Below are positions 1 to 7,749 of a stretch of DNA of 64,000 nt, piece by piece. The notes below the pieces were generated by a model, which ran no database searches, was not told the DNA's origin, and was given only the letters and a program-made list of their open reading frames with translations. Location of the stretch: the NCBI RefSeq assembly GCF_025685655.1, contig NZ_JAGSYG010000001.1, positions 1,364,001 to 1,428,000 on the forward strand, given 5' to 3'. The stretch comes from Acidicapsa ligni (GTDB taxonomy: Bacteria; Acidobacteriota; Terriglobia; Terriglobales; Acidobacteriaceae). The number at the start of each line of letters is the position of its first letter. Position 1 is the stretch's first letter. The translations under genes and the position numbers were made by a program.

Positions 1-12
1 GCTCTGGGGGAG

Positions 13-648
13 ATGAGGCATGTTCCGGACAGCGGAAGGGATCGGGACGAGATCGAGTGTCGGGACGATGTCTACGATGCCTGCTGGAACGCTATGCGCG
101 CTCCCGCCACGCGAAGTTCGTACGAGGCGGCCTTACGCGACTTTCACGGACTCATCTGGAAAAGGGGTTATGGAGGCGCGAAGTGGTTTTACTTCGCGCG
201 ATGGGCAGCGCTCCTGCACAACCACCTTGTGACGGGAGAGGCAGAGCTCGCCTTGCAGACGCTGAATCAATTGGTCCACTGCGCCCACAACAACGGATGG
301 GCGTTCAACAAGTTTGTGCCCAACGAAATGCTGACACAGACGGCGCGGAATCCCATCTCGACGCTCATTCTGTGCGGCCCTCTCCTCTATCGTGTCCACC
401 GCTTCGTCGATCAACGTCGGCTCAACCTTTCACAGCGCTTCCTTCACCATGCGGCTCCAATTCGCATACCGGTCGGAGAGCCCAACTTCGAAGTAATAGA
501 CGAGGAAGAACGCGAGGACGACTGGTCCGAGAGAAGGAGCTGCGATGTGCCGTTGGCAAGACGAAAGTCCAGATCTCTACGACGTGGAGTTCGAGTTCGA
601 ACAAGCGCTCTTCGAAGATTCTCGACTGCAGAAGACATCCCCTTCTAA
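13..648 (+). CDS. Hypothetical protein, possible element-borne gene
   Basis: I do not recognise this 211-residue protein. Residues ~45-165 read like a folded, mainly helical protein rich in aromatic residues (for example KWFYFARWAALLHNHLVTG), whereas the last ~40 residues are Arg-rich and low complexity. The frame overlaps the strong start of the next gene by about 100 bp, so the true stop may have been moved by a frameshift near 520-545. A G-rich stretch lies just before the ATG, but spacing is short and the real start could lie outside the window. No domain or signal peptide is visible. It is called because the other frames here look like shadows. Confidence 0.4.
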   Translation: MRHVPDSGRDRDEIECRDDVYDACWNAMRAPATRSSYEAALRDFHGLIWKRGYGGAKWFYFARWAALLHNHLVTGEAELALQTLNQLVHCAHNNGWAFNKFVPNEMLTQTARNPISTLILCGPLLYRVHRFVDQRRLNLSQRFLHHAAPIRIPVGEPNFEVIDEEEREDDWSERRSCDVPLARRKSRSLRRGVRVRTSALRRFSTAEDIPF

Positions 649-1213
649 CCAAGTCAGTCACTACTCGTGGCTGGCGCCACTCTGCGCCCATCAGCCTCAG
701 TGTGTCCTCAAGAGTACGGAGGGCGGGTGGAGCGTCTTCGCGGGGGCGGGTCCGGACTGCATCAGCAGCATGAACCGCTTTGATCTCCTGCTCAATCTCT
801 CCGGCGACTCCCTCTTCAGGCGGCACATCATCCCTGTGCCGGCGCTCGCACAATGGGAGGGTGATGGCCCAATGTCACGCGAGATTGTGCTCGATTGGCC
901 CGACATGGGGATCGTGGAGCTGCCTCGTGCCTTCTGGGTGAAGCTCGTCGAACAGCTCACCGTCACGAATGCGAGCATGCTCGTCTTCTGTGTTGGTGGT
1001 CACGGACGGACCGGCACTGCGATCGCTTCGTTGATGGTGGCGTGTGGCTGGACCAGCTCCGATGCGATCGGATGGGTTCGCGCCCACTACTGCGGCCGCG
1101 CCATCGAGACCGATGAACAGGAGCAGTACATCCGTTGGATCGCCGGCGAGGTGACTGAAGCTTCTCCCAAGAAGACCAGGAAAGAGCGTCGTCTGAAGCG
1201 GCTTCCTTTCTGA
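545..1213 (+). CDS. Protein tyrosine / dual-specificity phosphatase-like protein
   Basis: This 222-residue protein carries the signature of cysteine-dependent phosphatases: the P-loop FCVGGHGRTGT with Cys149 and Arg155 in the C-x5-R arrangement, preceded by a WPD-loop-like LDWPDMG with the general acid Asp120. By family knowledge it would remove phosphate from Tyr/Ser/Thr through a phosphocysteine intermediate; the substrate is unknown. There is no signal peptide or membrane segment, so a cytoplasmic role is likely. The start is supported by GAAGGAG a few bases upstream of the ATG. A rho-independent terminator follows about 70 bp after the stop. The C-terminus is Lys/Arg rich (KKTRKERRLKRL), which might bind nucleic acid. 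Confidence 0.75.
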   Translation: MCRWQDESPDLYDVEFEFEQALFEDSRLQKTSPSNQVSHYSWLAPLCAHQPQCVLKSTEGGWSVFAGAGPDCISSMNRFDLLLNLSGDSLFRRHIIPVPALAQWEGDGPMSREIVLDWPDMGIVELPRAFWVKLVEQLTVTNASMLVFCVGGHGRTGTAIASLMVACGWTSSDAIGWVRAHYCGRAIETDEQEQYIRWIAGEVTEASPKKTRKERRLKRLPF

Positions 1214-1280
1214 GCTTAGGTTCGCATCGCCACATCGCAACGAACGTAGAGCGCTCCACATGAACCTGAAATTCCTATCC

Positions 1281-1309
1281 AGGCCCGTATCGCGCGGGCC
1301 TTTCTCTTT
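1281..1309 (+). terminator. Rho-independent terminator after the phosphatase gene
   Basis: A perfect 7-bp stem (AGGCCCG at 1281-1287, CGGGCCT at 1295-1301) with a 7-nt loop is followed by TTTCTCTTT. It lies between the phosphatase stop and the next ATG. Confidence 0.6.
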
Positions 1310-1324
1310 CCGGAAGGGTGACCT

Positions 1325-1762
1325 ATGTCCTACCCACCTTCAGAGCACCACAACAGTTGCCCCAGATGCCCGATCGTCGGAGAGAATCCGCAGGACAAAC
1401 CCGAGTGGTATCAATTCCTCGCACTCCGATTCAACATCCGCATCGCCCAAGGGCTCACTCGTATCGAGATGCTGCACCGGGTTGACCCCCCGGCGCTGGC
1501 CACCTGGCTTGAGTCCACTCAAATTTGGGAAGCTCATCTCGATCATCTACCGCCCGATCTCGGGCCGGGCATCATGGTGACCCTGCCAAACAACTGTGGA
1601 AGGCTCTTGATCGACGGCAACCATCGCGCAGCCCAGTCGCTTCGGGAAGGGAGGGAATTCCTGGTTTATCTGTTACCAGAGAGGGCCACCTATAAGCTCC
1701 TGTGTAAGAGCATGTCCAAGCGCGAAGCGGAGTTCTACTGGAAACGACTGAAGGCGTCGTGA
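1325..1762 (+). CDS. ParB/Srx-fold domain protein
   Basis: This 145-residue protein contains IDGNHRAAQSLREGREF at about residues 96-112. That matches the core motif of the ParB N-terminal / sulfiredoxin-like nuclease fold, where the conserved G-x-HR motif binds nucleotide. It is shorter than a full ParB and has no obvious central HTH, so it is probably not the segregation protein. Two Cys and nearby His near the N-terminus (CPRC) could bind a metal. It sits directly behind a terminator, so it likely has its own promoter. On plasmid-like elements such single-domain ParB-fold proteins are common, but this one's role is unknown. Confidence 0.6.
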   Translation: MSYPPSEHHNSCPRCPIVGENPQDKPEWYQFLALRFNIRIAQGLTRIEMLHRVDPPALATWLESTQIWEAHLDHLPPDLGPGIMVTLPNNCGRLLIDGNHRAAQSLREGREFLVYLLPERATYKLLCKSMSKREAEFYWKRLKAS

Positions 1763-1855
1763 CCAAAGTTGGTTAGTTTGGTTAGAAGTCAGGTAGGCAT
1801 CACCATACTTACCCAAACCGTGATATCCTCAGAATGCGAATGAGAGGCGAAGACG

Positions 1856-2563
1856 ATGGCGGTAAAGACCCAACGCACTTCGATGAAACGGGATGTGAGG
1901 ATTGCGAGCTACGACGCCGTCCTCCCCAGAGTGATGGTAGGAACCGGCCGCGAGGTCAGCGCTGCTCTCAGCCAAAGTCCGGCGCGCCGCACCCTGGCCG
2001 TAACCTTTGACAGTGAGCAAGAACAAGAGGCAGCGGAAGAGGTTTATCGCCGTATCGGCGAATTTCTGCCCCAACTTATCCGGTCACGCCGGCAGGACAA
2101 ACTCTCGAAGGTCGTCGAAGGCTTGCTTCCCGAGATGGCACCCTCCCGATCCGCCCTTGTGCAGGTCCGGATGCAGGCGGAGGCACGCTCGCAGATCCTC
2201 ACTAGCGGAGACTACGTTCGTGCGGCCGATGTCGCGAAGCTCGCCGGTTACAGCGACAACAATCCGAGTGCCCAGCCGAGCAAGTGGAAGCGAGATGGGG
2301 CGATTTTCGTGGTCGAGCACAACGGTGCCGACTACTTTCCACTTTTCGGCCTGAACCCGGAGAAGAGCTACAAGCCGTATGCAGCGGTAGCCGAAGTGCT
2401 CAAGGTGTTCGGCGCGAAGCGGAGCGGATGGAGCATCGCGTTCTGGTTCGCTGCACTCAATAGCTTCCTCGACGATCGGCGTCCCCAGGACCTGTTGGCG
2501 GCCGAGCCTGATCTCATCGTTGCCGCGGCGAAGGATGAGGTGGAGGGGCAACAACATGGCTAA
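1856..2563 (+). CDS. Xre/MbcA/ParS-type antitoxin partner of RES toxin
   Basis: The protein (235 residues) is followed, with an 8-nt overlap, by a RES-domain toxin. Its last ~70 residues (KVFGAKRSGWSIAFWF onwards, then LDDRRPQDLLAAEPDLI) resemble the toxin-binding end of Xre/MbcA/ParS antitoxins, where a conserved Trp and a P-x-x-LL motif occur. The middle (residues ~118-140, ADVAKLAGYSDNNPSAQPSK) looks like a helix-turn-helix. By analogy it neutralises the toxin and represses the operon. It is longer than typical members of about 130-150 residues. The start is the ATG behind GAGGCGAAGACG. The upstream region has a short direct repeat of GGTTAG near 1771-1785. Confidence 0.65.
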   Translation: MAVKTQRTSMKRDVRIASYDAVLPRVMVGTGREVSAALSQSPARRTLAVTFDSEQEQEAAEEVYRRIGEFLPQLIRSRRQDKLSKVVEGLLPEMAPSRSALVQVRMQAEARSQILTSGDYVRAADVAKLAGYSDNNPSAQPSKWKRDGAIFVVEHNGADYFPLFGLNPEKSYKPYAAVAEVLKVFGAKRSGWSIAFWFAALNSFLDDRRPQDLLAAEPDLIVAAAKDEVEGQQHG

Positions 2564-3203
2564 GCCCGCGGCTTCTTTGGAGCCGGGCCGGGCCCTGGAC
2601 GCGACTCTGATTGAGTGGGGAAAAGACAAGACCTTCTACCGCGTGCATCACGAGCGCTTTCGCGGAGATGCTTTCAACCCAACTCGCCGCGGCAACGCAA
2701 GGTTCAGCCCGATCTACGACCCATCCGGAGCGGTCATCCCGACCCTCTACGCGGGGAGCACTCTCGACTGCGCTCTGATGGAGACCGTCTTTCATGATGT
2801 TCCCTATAAACCCGGATTCAAGCGCATCTCCCTCAGTGTTCTCGACGGACAGGTGCGCTCGGTCATCACATTCAAGCGCAACCTGCAGCTCATCGATCTG
2901 GGCACAATTGCGCTTCACAAGCTGGCGATCAAGCGCAACCAGTTGATCGATACGACGAAGGCCCATTATCCCCGCACCAGGAGGTGGGCTGAGGCGCTTT
3001 ACAAGCAGGTCCCAAAGGCGCAAGGACTTCGATGGACGTCACGACAGGATGACCGTGGTCACGCCGTCCTGCTTTTCGGATCACGGATCAAGCCTACGGA
3101 CCTCGATGCAGAGCCTGAAGCAGCATCCCTGATCGAAGAAGGTGAAGTCATACTGCCTGTGCTCGATCTCGCCCTCAGACTCGGTGTCGTTCTCGTCGAT
3201 TGA
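2556..3203 (+). CDS. RES-domain toxin (NAD-degrading type)
   Basis: The 215-residue protein has the RES core: YRVHHERFRGDAFNP, then ARFSPIYDPSG and LYAGSTLDCALMETVFHDVP. These contain the conserved Arg, Glu and Ser that name the family. Characterised RES toxins deplete NAD+ through ADP-ribosyl chemistry and arrest growth; that activity is inferred here. The ATG overlaps the stop of the antitoxin gene, so translation is coupled, and GGAGGGG precedes it. The pair most likely stabilises the mobile element. Confidence 0.8.
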   Translation: MAKPAASLEPGRALDATLIEWGKDKTFYRVHHERFRGDAFNPTRRGNARFSPIYDPSGAVIPTLYAGSTLDCALMETVFHDVPYKPGFKRISLSVLDGQVRSVITFKRNLQLIDLGTIALHKLAIKRNQLIDTTKAHYPRTRRWAEALYKQVPKAQGLRWTSRQDDRGHAVLLFGSRIKPTDLDAEPEAASLIEEGEVILPVLDLALRLGVVLVD

Positions 3204-3380
3204 GCGATACCCTCCGGCGTAAAAACTGTTACCCACCTAAAGTCTCCTCGGGCGCCTCGACGCCGCGACTCCCCTTGTCCGTAGAGTTACGGAACCTCTC
3301 ATCCATCCATTCATCACCTGAGAGAGTGGGGAATTTTTGAATCGCAAACATTCCAACCGTTGTAAAGGAGAAGACCAGCG

Positions 3381-3608
3381 ATGGCCACCACGACCACCAC
3401 CAAACTCAAGACAACTGTGCTTTTACGCGAGTTTTACTACAACGGCGTTCGTATCCCCGATCCTGGGCCAGAGATGACGGTCGATCAGGTCCGCGACCTG
3501 CTCACCCCACGCTTTCCCGAGATCGCCACGGCCTCAGTAGAAGGTCCGGAGGATACAGGCAATGTGCTGCGCTACAAGTTCAGCCGCGCGATCGGGGAAA
3601 AGGGCTGA
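3381..3608 (+). CDS. PRTRC system protein C
   Basis: A 75-residue protein with the sequence style of PRTRC protein C: REFYYNGVRIPDPGP, then MTVDQVRDLLTPRFPEIATA. PRTRC stands for ParB-related, ThiF-related cassette, a conserved gene set found on plasmids and integrated elements; its biochemical job is not established. AAAGGAG precedes the ATG. It is the first gene of a + strand run (C, F, B, ThiF, small protein, E) that ends at the terminator near 7300. The upstream 177 bp hold no gene and presumably the promoter. Confidence 0.8.
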   Translation: MATTTTTKLKTTVLLREFYYNGVRIPDPGPEMTVDQVRDLLTPRFPEIATASVEGPEDTGNVLRYKFSRAIGEKG

Positions 3609-3611
3609 CTT

Positions 3612-3830
3612 ATGTCCTCGTCAGGGATGACAAACGATGAACTGCTCGCGCTGTTCGCCGCCAAAGCATCAGCGCCTCCGCCGGAGGCGACCCAGCTTCT
3701 CGTGAGGCACCTGAAATGCAAAGAATCGATCGCAGTCGCACGGATCGTATCCGACGCCATCCACCAGCACACCATGCACGGGAGCCAGAGGCTTGCACCG
3801 CCGTCAGAACTATTGCCACCTCTGGCGTAG
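3612..3830 (+). CDS. Small ORF between PRTRC C and F
   Basis: The 72-residue frame begins 3 nt after the stop of protein C and overlaps the start of F in another frame by 115 bp. Residues such as MTNDELLALFAAKAS and ATQLLVRHLKCKESIAVARIV look protein-like. It may be a genuine small gene, or the original 5' part of F before a frameshift: F from about its residue 25 onward is well conserved while its first residues are Arg/His rich and look unnatural. Confidence 0.35.
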   Translation: MSSSGMTNDELLALFAAKASAPPPEATQLLVRHLKCKESIAVARIVSDAIHQHTMHGSQRLAPPSELLPPLA

Positions 3831-4852
3831 CCACGCTGGCTCCATCCTTCGCGCAGGCATTGCCATCCCTGGCCGATGTGTCCACCGCCTATACCCATGA
3901 AGCACGCGCCGAGCTACTCTACGACCTGTGCGCGGCTCTCTCAAAGCAGGGTCTGGGAACGCCGGAGACGTGGGAGACCTGCAAAGAAAACTGTCTGGTC
4001 TTCGCCGAACATGCGATCATGCGTGGGATCGGAGAAGACCGCTGGAACGTTCTGAAGCGCAATGCTGAGTACCATCTTTCGGTCAGCGACGTTGCCGATC
4101 AAGACGGCTATGATGTCCCTCTCGGCAACGGCAAACTTGCCGTTACGATCGAGTGCAGCGGGTGCGGGTATCTCAAGATCGGACCTGCCATCGACGCGCT
4201 TGAAGAAGAAGCAGACGGTTTGGGAGCGGCCTTCTACTGGATCCTGACGTATGCGCTTTACCGCGTCATGCGGGTCTACAACCACTCCGACGCACTGGAG
4301 TATGAAGAGCGGCTAAGGGAATCGGCGGAGCATGAGGAAGACCGCGGAGATCAGTATGAGTTTCCCGAAGTCGAGAAGGCCATTCCCGAGTGCATCCGCA
4401 AGACGCTCGAGAGCGGCTATCGCGAAGCATACCGGAGCGCCAGGGGTATATTGCGGCATCACCGCAGCGAACGTTACAAGACATGGCTCGAAAGGCTCTA
4501 TCGCATAGAACGATTGTCGAGACTCCGCTCCAAGCGGGAGTACCTCGATGGCGATTATTACGATGGTCCACCTCTGCCATCCCTCCTCATTGCCTTCAAA
4601 GAGCACGATGCTGTTACCGCGTGCTTCGATGAGGAAGGCCAATACATGCTCGAAGGCAGCGCCGAGCCCGCACTCATGGTGCACTTCACTCCGAGCAAGC
4701 CGGAAGAGGTCCTCGTCGCGATCCAACGGGTCGAGCGCTTTCTTGCTTTCAACTATGAGCTCTTTCAACTTGTGGAAGAGCTGCAAGAGTGGGAGAAACG
4801 TCATGCAGGTACATCTGTCGATCGGGGAGAACCATCGCTTCGAGCTGCGTGA
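3716..4852 (+). CDS. PRTRC system protein F
   Basis: A protein of up to 378 residues that matches PRTRC protein F in its conserved parts: VSTAYTHEARAELLYDLCAAL (about 58-78), the Cys/Gly segment IECSGCGYLKIGPAIDALEEE (about 143-163), and AFYWILTYALYRVMRVYNHSD. Function is unknown; the protein is presumed cytoplasmic. The first ~30 residues (MQRIDRSRTDRIRRHPPAHH) are atypical, so the N-terminus is uncertain. The gene overlaps protein B by 50 bp, showing tight coupling. Confidence 0.75.
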   Translation: MQRIDRSRTDRIRRHPPAHHAREPEACTAVRTIATSGVATLAPSFAQALPSLADVSTAYTHEARAELLYDLCAALSKQGLGTPETWETCKENCLVFAEHAIMRGIGEDRWNVLKRNAEYHLSVSDVADQDGYDVPLGNGKLAVTIECSGCGYLKIGPAIDALEEEADGLGAAFYWILTYALYRVMRVYNHSDALEYEERLRESAEHEEDRGDQYEFPEVEKAIPECIRKTLESGYREAYRSARGILRHHRSERYKTWLERLYRIERLSRLRSKREYLDGDYYDGPPLPSLLIAFKEHDAVTACFDEEGQYMLEGSAEPALMVHFTPSKPEEVLVAIQRVERFLAFNYELFQLVEELQEWEKRHAGTSVDRGEPSLRAA

Positions 4853-5510
4853 AGCGCTACTTGTCTACAAGGGCAACCAGAGCAGCTTCATCACACACCA
4901 CGAGATAAACCTTCATGAACAAGCACCTCCCACGCTCGGGCCTGCCCAACCCCTGACGCTGTCGTTCGTTGAATCTCTTGTACGCTCCCTCGGAGGAAAT
5001 TCCGATGCAGAGGTGCTTCCGGAGAATGTCCTGGCCAAAGGAGAACGGACGCTTGTCTGGTGGAGTCCGGCGAGATACGAACAGATGTTTTACACGAATG
5101 CGGAAGGCAAGGCATCGGACCTCAATGGGAAGACCTTTGCGCAGCCGCCATTGGTCTGGAGAGTTTCGCACGGCCGCCTTAAGATTCGTGCGTTGACGGA
5201 AAACAAACGCCCCCACGCAAAGACCAAGCTGGCATTCGCGCCATTCTGGAATATCTCCAATAGCGGAGAGGTCTGCCTGGGATCGATGCGTTGTCCTGAT
5301 TCGGCCGCAGCATCCGCAATTTCTGCTTGGGAGCGGGGCTTCTACGAGAGCGCATTCACGCATGGAAATGTAACCCGATTGACCCGGCACAAAGGCGGCT
5401 TCGAAGCGATGTGGGGCGAACTGGCAGGCAAGCGTAAACCTTTCCCATGCAGCCAACTGATCTCCATGCCGGAGACATTGGCTCAGTTTGTGCGTGGCAG
5501 CGGTCGGTAG
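4803..5510 (+). CDS. PRTRC system protein B
   Basis: A 235-residue protein recognised as PRTRC protein B, the E2-like member of the cassette. Supporting segments are HLSIGENHRFELREALLVYK at the start, LVWWSPARYEQMFYT, and FAPFWNISNSGEVCLGSMRC, the last holding the Cys that in this family aligns with the E2-like fold. The ATG at 4803 was chosen over earlier frame positions because homologous residues begin there and GGGAG lies upstream. The E2-like and ThiF-like neighbours suggest a ubiquitin-like conjugation or adenylation chemistry, which remains inference. Confidence 0.75.
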   Translation: MQVHLSIGENHRFELREALLVYKGNQSSFITHHEINLHEQAPPTLGPAQPLTLSFVESLVRSLGGNSDAEVLPENVLAKGERTLVWWSPARYEQMFYTNAEGKASDLNGKTFAQPPLVWRVSHGRLKIRALTENKRPHAKTKLAFAPFWNISNSGEVCLGSMRCPDSAAASAISAWERGFYESAFTHGNVTRLTRHKGGFEAMWGELAGKRKPFPCSQLISMPETLAQFVRGSGR

Positions 5511-5540
5511 TCCGGCAAGGCTATAGAGAGGAGAGGCGCT

Positions 5541-6362
5541 ATGCGCATAGAACACTTGATTCCTTCCGATCTTCTTGGCCGGCGACCGGTTCGCGTTCTG
5601 GTTGTCGGTGCGGGAGGAAGCGGCAGTGCCGTCGTGATGGGACTGCCGTACCTCGATCAGGCGATGCGAGCGTGGGGCCATGCCTATGGATTGGACGTCA
5701 CGCTGATGGACGCCGACGTCGTATCGGAGACCAACTGCGTTCGTCAGCCGTTCTCGCTCTCGGACGTTGGGCTAAATAAGGCCACGGTCCTCATCAATCG
5801 CATCAACCTGTTCTGGGGCACGAGTTGGTCCGCTCTTCCTCATTTCTTCCACGAGCGCTCGCTCGATCGAAGCTATGATCGGGTACCCGATCTGGTCATT
5901 GGGTGTGTCGATACACGGGCAGGCCGGAGGGCTATCGATAGCGCCTTCCAGCGAGCTTTGGGCCTATGTTGCTACTGGTTGGATCTTGGCAACAACTCTG
6001 CCAGCGGACAGTATGTTCTTGGCCAGCCACAGAACCAGCGCAATCGAAGAAAGGCAGAGCGCCTGCGTACGGTGAGCGAACTCTTTCCCGAGATCATCGA
6101 TACGGACGCCGGCGAGAGTCCGCTGCCAAGTTGCTCCGCGATCGAGGCCCTCGATCGGCAGGAACCATTCATTAATCAGACCCTTGCCTCGAGCGCTCTG
6201 GCCATGCTCGCCCAACTCTTTCGTTATGGTTCTCTCACGTACCATGGCGGTTTCTTCAATGCCCGGACCGGACAAATGAGCGCACTTCCGATCGATCCCG
6301 CGCTCTGGAAAAGGGCAAGGCGTCGGGCCGGTGCAGCGGCTCGCCAATTGACCGCAACTTAG
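5541..6362 (+). CDS. PRTRC system ThiF family (E1-like) protein
   Basis: A 273-residue protein with an N-terminal Rossmann ATP-binding motif VVGAGGSGSAVV (about 22-33), the acidic strand VTLMDADVVSETNCVRQPF (about 53-71) and GCVDTRAGRRAID (about 118-130), all typical of ThiF/E1 adenylating enzymes. By family, it should adenylate a C-terminal carboxylate, possibly of a small protein in the same cassette. GAGAGGAG precedes the ATG. It is the ThiF component that gives the PRTRC cassette part of its name. Confidence 0.85.
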   Translation: MRIEHLIPSDLLGRRPVRVLVVGAGGSGSAVVMGLPYLDQAMRAWGHAYGLDVTLMDADVVSETNCVRQPFSLSDVGLNKATVLINRINLFWGTSWSALPHFFHERSLDRSYDRVPDLVIGCVDTRAGRRAIDSAFQRALGLCCYWLDLGNNSASGQYVLGQPQNQRNRRKAERLRTVSELFPEIIDTDAGESPLPSCSAIEALDRQEPFINQTLASSALAMLAQLFRYGSLTYHGGFFNARTGQMSALPIDPALWKRARRRAGAAARQLTAT

Positions 6363-6413
6363 TCTCGATTGCGATCGAGAAGGCTATCGTGGAGAAGATA
6401 GGAGCTCTCCTCC

Positions 6414-6707
6414 ATGGCACCCCTTGATCCCGTTCTAGCCCTTGAAGCAAAAGTCCTTACCGTACTCGCCTTCCGCAACGGACCTATCGAAGACCTGCAT
6501 GCTGGGAAAACCTGCCCCTTATGCTCTGGCGAACCCGAGTATTCCCACATCACGGATGCGGAGATGAAGAAGTTGATGCAATCCGCTGTAACCCAGGTCT
6601 ACCGTCTCCTCTGGCAAAGAGAGAATGACGCCGAAGGTTACGCCAAAGCGCTCGCGCTCGGAGAGCGTTACATCAAGAACTGGGACGACCCAGTACCCAA
6701 GACATGA
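6414..6707 (+). CDS. Small conserved PRTRC-associated protein
   Basis: A 97-residue protein with a single CPLC motif (residues ~34-37, KTCPLCSGEPEYSHITDAEM), which could be half of a zinc knuckle. The rest is helical (MKKLMQSAVTQVYRLLWQRE). It lies between ThiF and protein E with 50-bp and 22-bp gaps, so is probably co-transcribed. I do not recognise its function. Confidence 0.6.
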   Translation: MAPLDPVLALEAKVLTVLAFRNGPIEDLHAGKTCPLCSGEPEYSHITDAEMKKLMQSAVTQVYRLLWQRENDAEGYAKALALGERYIKNWDDPVPKT

Positions 6708-6729
6708 TCTTTCACCTGCGAGGAAATCC

Positions 6730-7281
6730 ATGTTCAAAGAACTTGCCCCCTACCTGCGGCAGCGCGCCGTCCTGATGACCGTGACCCATCTGGAAGATGA
6801 CCAGATCCGCGTAAACATCGTTCCCAAAAAGCTCAAAGACGGCGAAAACGAGGCTCTGACCACACCGCTTAGTGTCACCGGGACGGCCGAAGAGTTGGAT
6901 CGGGAGTTGCCCGATACCTTGACTAGCTATGTCGCCTCTCACCTCCAGCTGAAGAACACCCTCGAAAAGGCGAAAGAGGAGATGGAAGCCGCAGCCAAAG
7001 CAGCTCAAGCTGAGGCGCGCGCGAAATCGAAGACTTCGGGAAAGAAAGAGCCTTCAGGCCAAGCGGTCACAAAGGCGGCTGAAACTGCGAAGTCGGTAGA
7101 GCTTCCGAAGCCTGCTGCGCCGAAGAGCCCCAGCCTCTTCGACATGGGACCAGCGCCATCTCCCGAGCCTGCTTCTCCCACCCCGGCTCTTAGCGTCCAG
7201 AGTGAATCCTCGGAAGAGGACGAGATCCTTTCCGAGATCAATGAGGACGAAGACAGCGAAGAGCTTCCGGACGCGGCATAG
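6730..7281 (+). CDS. PRTRC system protein E
   Basis: A 183-residue protein beginning MFKELAPYLRQRAVLMTVTH, as in PRTRC protein E, followed by DDQIRVNIVPKKLKDGENEA and TPLSVTGTAEELDRELP. The conserved ~85-residue N-terminal domain is followed by a coiled Ala/Lys/Glu region and a low-complexity, strongly acidic C-terminus (ESSEEDEILSEINEDEDSEE). AGGAAAT precedes the ATG. This is the last gene of the cassette; a strong terminator starts 15 bp after its stop. Biochemical role is unknown. Confidence 0.75.
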   Translation: MFKELAPYLRQRAVLMTVTHLEDDQIRVNIVPKKLKDGENEALTTPLSVTGTAEELDRELPDTLTSYVASHLQLKNTLEKAKEEMEAAAKAAQAEARAKSKTSGKKEPSGQAVTKAAETAKSVELPKPAAPKSPSLFDMGPAPSPEPASPTPALSVQSESSEEDEILSEINEDEDSEELPDAA

Positions 7282-7296
7282 GAGTACACGGAGCAT

Positions 7297-7336
7297 GGGA
7301 CGCCAGAAAGCCATCGGGCTTTTGGCGTCCCTTTAC
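7297..7336 (+). terminator. Strong rho-independent terminator ending the PRTRC operon
   Basis: GGGACGCCAGAAAGCC (7297-7312) pairs with GGCTTTTGGCGTCCC (7317-7331) with one bulge and a 4-nt loop, followed by TTTACT. Confidence 0.65.
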
Positions 7337-7749
7337 TCCGTTAGCCCGTCCTGGCCTCCCAGCGAGAGCTGTCTAAATTTAGAATCGAGTCCCTTGGAAC
7401 CAGGTCGAGAGTATCCCCTTCTTATGCCTGATCCAATGCGATGCCAATATTGCCGCAGTAAGAACGAGGATCGAAGAACGAACAATCTTCGAAACTCGAA
7501 TAAATCGTACACCCGATCCAAATCGTCAGCACCTAGAGATCTTGCCAGCATCTACGCGAATCAGGCCATCAGAGCGTGAAGCTCACAAGCCTTCGCAGGA
7601 GATCACTACGTTTCAAGACGCCTCCAGCAGATCCGGAGCCTAGCTCTGGTTTTTTCTATTGCGACGGAAGCCATAGGCCTTCTGCAGAAAATCTATCCCC
7701 TCTTCAGTTTCTCCTGTCATTCCATCTCACACTCGAAAGGCTGCATTCC
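7337..7749. other. Gap between the PRTRC operon and dnaN
   Basis: About 410 bp with no convincing gene. A frame ending at 7579 contains MRCQYCRSKNEDRRTNN with a CQYC pair and a Ser/Asn/Arg-rich tail; it is too short and odd to call. The promoter of the beta-clamp gene is expected here. GAAAGG lies about 10 bp before the chosen dnaN start. Confidence 0.4.

Noticed and set aside
57..773. 238-codon ORF in the first kilobase
   Set aside because: Arg/Ser/Pro-rich shadow of the frames at 13-648 and 545-1213.
3612..7281. Presence of PRTRC A, D or ParB within the run
   Set aside because: No JAB metalloprotease, actin-like or full ParB sequence could be seen here.
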